Assembly: GCA_022824605.1 (NCBI GenBank) | Contig: JAJDZO010000245.1 | Span: 1-7,673, forward strand | Reading direction: 5' to 3' | From: Acidimicrobiia bacterium | Lineage (GTDB): Bacteria > Actinomycetota > Acidimicrobiia > Acidimicrobiales > Aldehydirespiratoraceae | Length of the DNA stretch: 7,673 nt | Shown: positions 6,707 through 7,673 of the stretch, one piece after another | How the letters are laid out: the number at the start of each line of letters is the position of its first letter | Position numbering within the stretch: position 1 is the first letter of the stretch | Program-made: the position numbers and the translations under genes | The notes under the pieces: model-generated | Databases searched by the model: none | Seen by the model: only the letters and a program-made list of their open reading frames with translations | What the model was told of the DNA's origin: nothing

Positions 6707-7510
6707 TCAGTTGAGGAGGTCGGCGAAGGGATCCCCGAACGGGTCGGTGAAGGGGGCGTCGCCGCGGTCGGCGGCCATCTGCGGAAGGGCCGCCGTCCAG
6801 CGCTCGTAGCCGTCGGCCTCGAGCTCGTCGGCCAGCTCTGATCCTCCCGACTCCTGAATGCGGCCTCCCGCGAAGACATGCACCGCGTCGGGCTGCAGAT
6901 GGTCGAACACCCGGCTGGAGTGGGTGATGGCCAACACCCCGAGCCCGTCGTGGGTGGTTGCGTCCTCGATCCGTGAGCCGACGAACCGCAGTGCGTCGAC
7001 GTCGAGGCCCGAGTCGAGCTCATCGACCACCGCAAAAGCCGGGGCGAGAACCCCGAGCTGCAGCGCCTCGTTGCGCTTTCGCTCCCCGCCGGACAGGTCG
7101 ACGTTCACCGGGCGCTCCAGGAACTTCTCGTCGAAGCCGATGCGGGCCGCCTCCTCGCGCATTCGGTCGGCGACCGCCGCGCCCTCGGGTGTGCAGACCG
7201 ACTCGGTGAGCATGTCGAGCAGGGAGACCCCGGGCACCTCGGTGGGATACTGCATGGCCAGGAACAGACCGGCCTCAGCGCGGCGCCATGCGGGCAGGCC
7301 CAGCAGTTCGGTTGTGTCGAGGCGGACCGAGCCGCCCGTCACCTCGTAGCCGCGGCGGCCGGCGATGACATGGGCCAGGGTTGACTTGCCCGAGCCGTTG
7401 GGCCCCATCACCGCATGGACCTCGCCGGCGGACACCTCCAGATCGACACCGGTCAAGATCTCACGGCCCGCCACCGAAGCCCGCAGCCCCTCGATCACCA
7501 ACGTGCTCAC
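6707..7510 (-). CDS. sufC: Second SufC-like Fe-S cluster assembly ATPase
   Basis: This is a complete 267-residue ABC ATPase. Motifs: Walker A GPNGSGKST at 36-44 (K42), Q-loop FLAMQYPTEVPGVS with Q87, signature LSGGERKRNE from 139, Walker B VVDELD with D163 and E164, D-loop-like SGLDVDALR, and H-loop H197 in AITHSS. FLAMQYP...PGVS, KRNEALQ and SGGSELADELEADGYERW are SufC hallmarks, so it should power a SufB/SufD-type scaffold. It differs from the first SufC: Leu for Thr after the catalytic Glu (DELD against DETD), SSRVF against FQRIL after the H-loop His, and a tail at about 240-267 containing DPFGDPFADLL. The GTG at 7510 gives the standard N-terminus MSTLVIEGL. The frame continues 14 codons upstream to an ATG at 7552, but that extension runs through the 35-bp repeats and is Arg-rich, so I reject it. 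Confidence 0.93.
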   Translation of the reverse strand: MSTLVIEGLRASVAGREILTGVDLEVSAGEVHAVMGPNGSGKSTLAHVIAGRRGYEVTGGSVRLDTTELLGLPAWRRAEAGLFLAMQYPTEVPGVSLLDMLTESVCTPEGAAVADRMREEAARIGFDEKFLERPVNVDLSGGERKRNEALQLGVLAPAFAVVDELDSGLDVDALRFVGSRIEDATTHDGLGVLAITHSSRVFDHLQPDAVHVFAGGRIQESGGSELADELEADGYERWTAALPQMAADRGDAPFTDPFGDPFADLLN

Positions 7511-7545
7511 GAAGCAACCCCGTCTTCGCTCACCAAAGCGCTCAC
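7507..7545 (-). CDS. Mini-cistron 3 (12 residues), coupled to sufC
   Basis: The short frame reads MSALVSEDGVAS and its TGA overlaps the GTG of sufC as GTGA. The first five residues imitate SufC (MSTLV), and the VAS ending imitates the ferredoxin end (VAP). GGGG lies 7 bases before the downstream start and could serve as a weak ribosome binding site. Whether the peptide has any function is unknown; coding status is inferred only from structure. Confidence 0.4.
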   Translation of the reverse strand: MSALVSEDGVAS

Positions 7546-7580
7546 GGAGCAACCCCGCCTTCGCTCACCAACGTGCTCAC
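7542..7580 (-). CDS. Mini-cistron 2 (12 residues)
   Basis: The short frame reads MSTLVSEGGVAP and ends in a GTGA overlap with mini-cistron 3. Its first five residues are identical to those of SufC. It has the same length as the other two and lies in another reading frame because the repeat period is 35. Translation is possible by reinitiation but is not shown by the sequence alone. Confidence 0.4.
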   Translation of the reverse strand: MSTLVSEGGVAP

Positions 7581-7615
7581 GAAGCAACCGCGCCTTCAAT
7601 CACCAAAGCGCTCAC
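7577..7615 (-). CDS. Mini-cistron 1 (12 residues), coupled to the ferredoxin-like gene
   Basis: The short frame reads MSALVIEGAVAS, the closest of the three to the SufC start (MSTLVIEGLRAS: 9 of 12 residues identical). Its GTG overlaps the stop of the upstream gene (GTGA), and AAGG lies 7 bases before it. Its own stop overlaps the next mini-cistron. It may be a decayed copy of the sufC 5' end, or a leader that hands ribosomes on to sufC. Confidence 0.42.
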   Translation of the reverse strand: MSALVIEGAVAS

Positions 7616-7673
7616 GGAGCAACCTTGTCGGAGCCCGCGTCGAGCTTCAATACCACCATGTCGTCAACCACAG
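7612..7673 (-). CDS. C-terminal end of the gene upstream of sufC, possibly a Rieske-type ferredoxin
   Basis: Only the last 19 residues are inside the window: VVDDMVVLKLDAGSDKVAP, then TGA. The alternating hydrophobic strand VVDDMVVLKLD resembles the last beta strand of Rieske [2Fe-2S] ferredoxins, in the position where such a gene often lies between sufD and sufC in actinobacteria. No cluster ligands are in view, so this rests on context and a short strand pattern. An end of SufD or another suf protein is the main alternative. The stop overlaps the first mini-cistron start as GTGA. Confidence 0.35.
   Translation of the reverse strand, partial: VVDDMVVLKLDAGSDKVAP

Larger units (their letters stand above)
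7496..7635. repeat. Four-unit 35-bp tandem repeat at the ferredoxin/sufC junction (A-B-A-B)
   Basis: Units lie at 7496-7530 (A), 7531-7565 (B), 7566-7600 (A) and 7601-7635 (B). On the + strand A units begin CACCAACGTGCTCACGAAGC and B units begin CACCAAAGCGCTCACGGAGC. The first two units differ at 4 of 35 positions, the two A units differ at 4, and the two B units are identical over their first 24 bases before the last unit runs into unique ferredoxin coding sequence. There are no spacers. On the - strand each unit contains GTTGCT-YCGTGAGC, a stop/start overlap. Confidence 0.95.

Noticed and set aside
7511..7552. N-terminal extension of the second SufC from an ATG at 7552
   Set aside because: It adds 14 Arg-rich residues made only of repeat sequence and moves the start away from the standard SufC N-terminus; GTG 7510 with its GTGA overlap fits better.
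7496..7635. CRISPR-like array
   Set aside because: The 35-bp units are contiguous with no variable spacers, and they overlap coding starts and stops.
1..7673. tRNA, rRNA, insertion sequence or transposase
   Set aside because: No cloverleaf-like sequence, rRNA segment, transposase motif or terminal inverted repeats were seen.

Overview
The window is high-GC DNA with frequent GTG start codons, GTGA stop/start overlaps, a SUF-type Fe-S assembly operon that uses SufU, a DUF2510 membrane protein and TANNNT-type -10 boxes placed directly before start codons. Together these point to an actinobacterium. The gene mix (a Rieske-like ferredoxin end next to sufC, and a UvrD-like helicase with an HRDC tail) would fit the class Acidimicrobiia, but the class-level assignment is an inference without a search.

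Layout. Bases 1-2036 (+) hold the end of a sufC, a complete sufS overlapping it by 4 bases, and sufU 10 bases later: the Fe-S cluster ATPase, the cysteine desulfurase and its zinc-dependent sulfur acceptor. Bases 2091-5027 (-) encode one 978-residue UvrD/Rep-like superfamily 1 helicase with a C-terminal HRDC domain and an unrecognised N-terminal region of about 195 residues. A 237-base divergent intergenic region follows, carrying a probable leaderless promoter and a 21-bp imperfect direct repeat. Bases 5265-6254 (+) encode a DUF2510-headed protein with about six membrane segments, followed by a probable terminator. Bases 6381-6671 (-) encode a pterin-4a-carbinolamine dehydratase-like protein. 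Bases 6707-7510 (-) encode a second, divergent SufC, and the - strand gene before it at the right edge ends like a Rieske-type ferredoxin. The window therefore contains two sufC genes on opposite strands, pointing towards each other around a four-gene interior.

The most unusual structure is at 7496-7635. The junction between the ferredoxin-like gene and the second sufC has been tandemly multiplied as four 35-bp units in an A-B-A-B pattern. Each unit carries both a stop codon and the next start codon in a GTGA overlap. Three consecutive 12-residue mini-cistrons therefore lie between the two genes, each imitating the first residues of SufC and ending like the ferredoxin. Because 35 is not a multiple of 3 but every unit contains its own stop and start, copy-number changes would leave both flanking proteins intact. 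I do not know of a described counterpart. It could be a translational-coupling device that sets SufC output, or a neutral slippage product.
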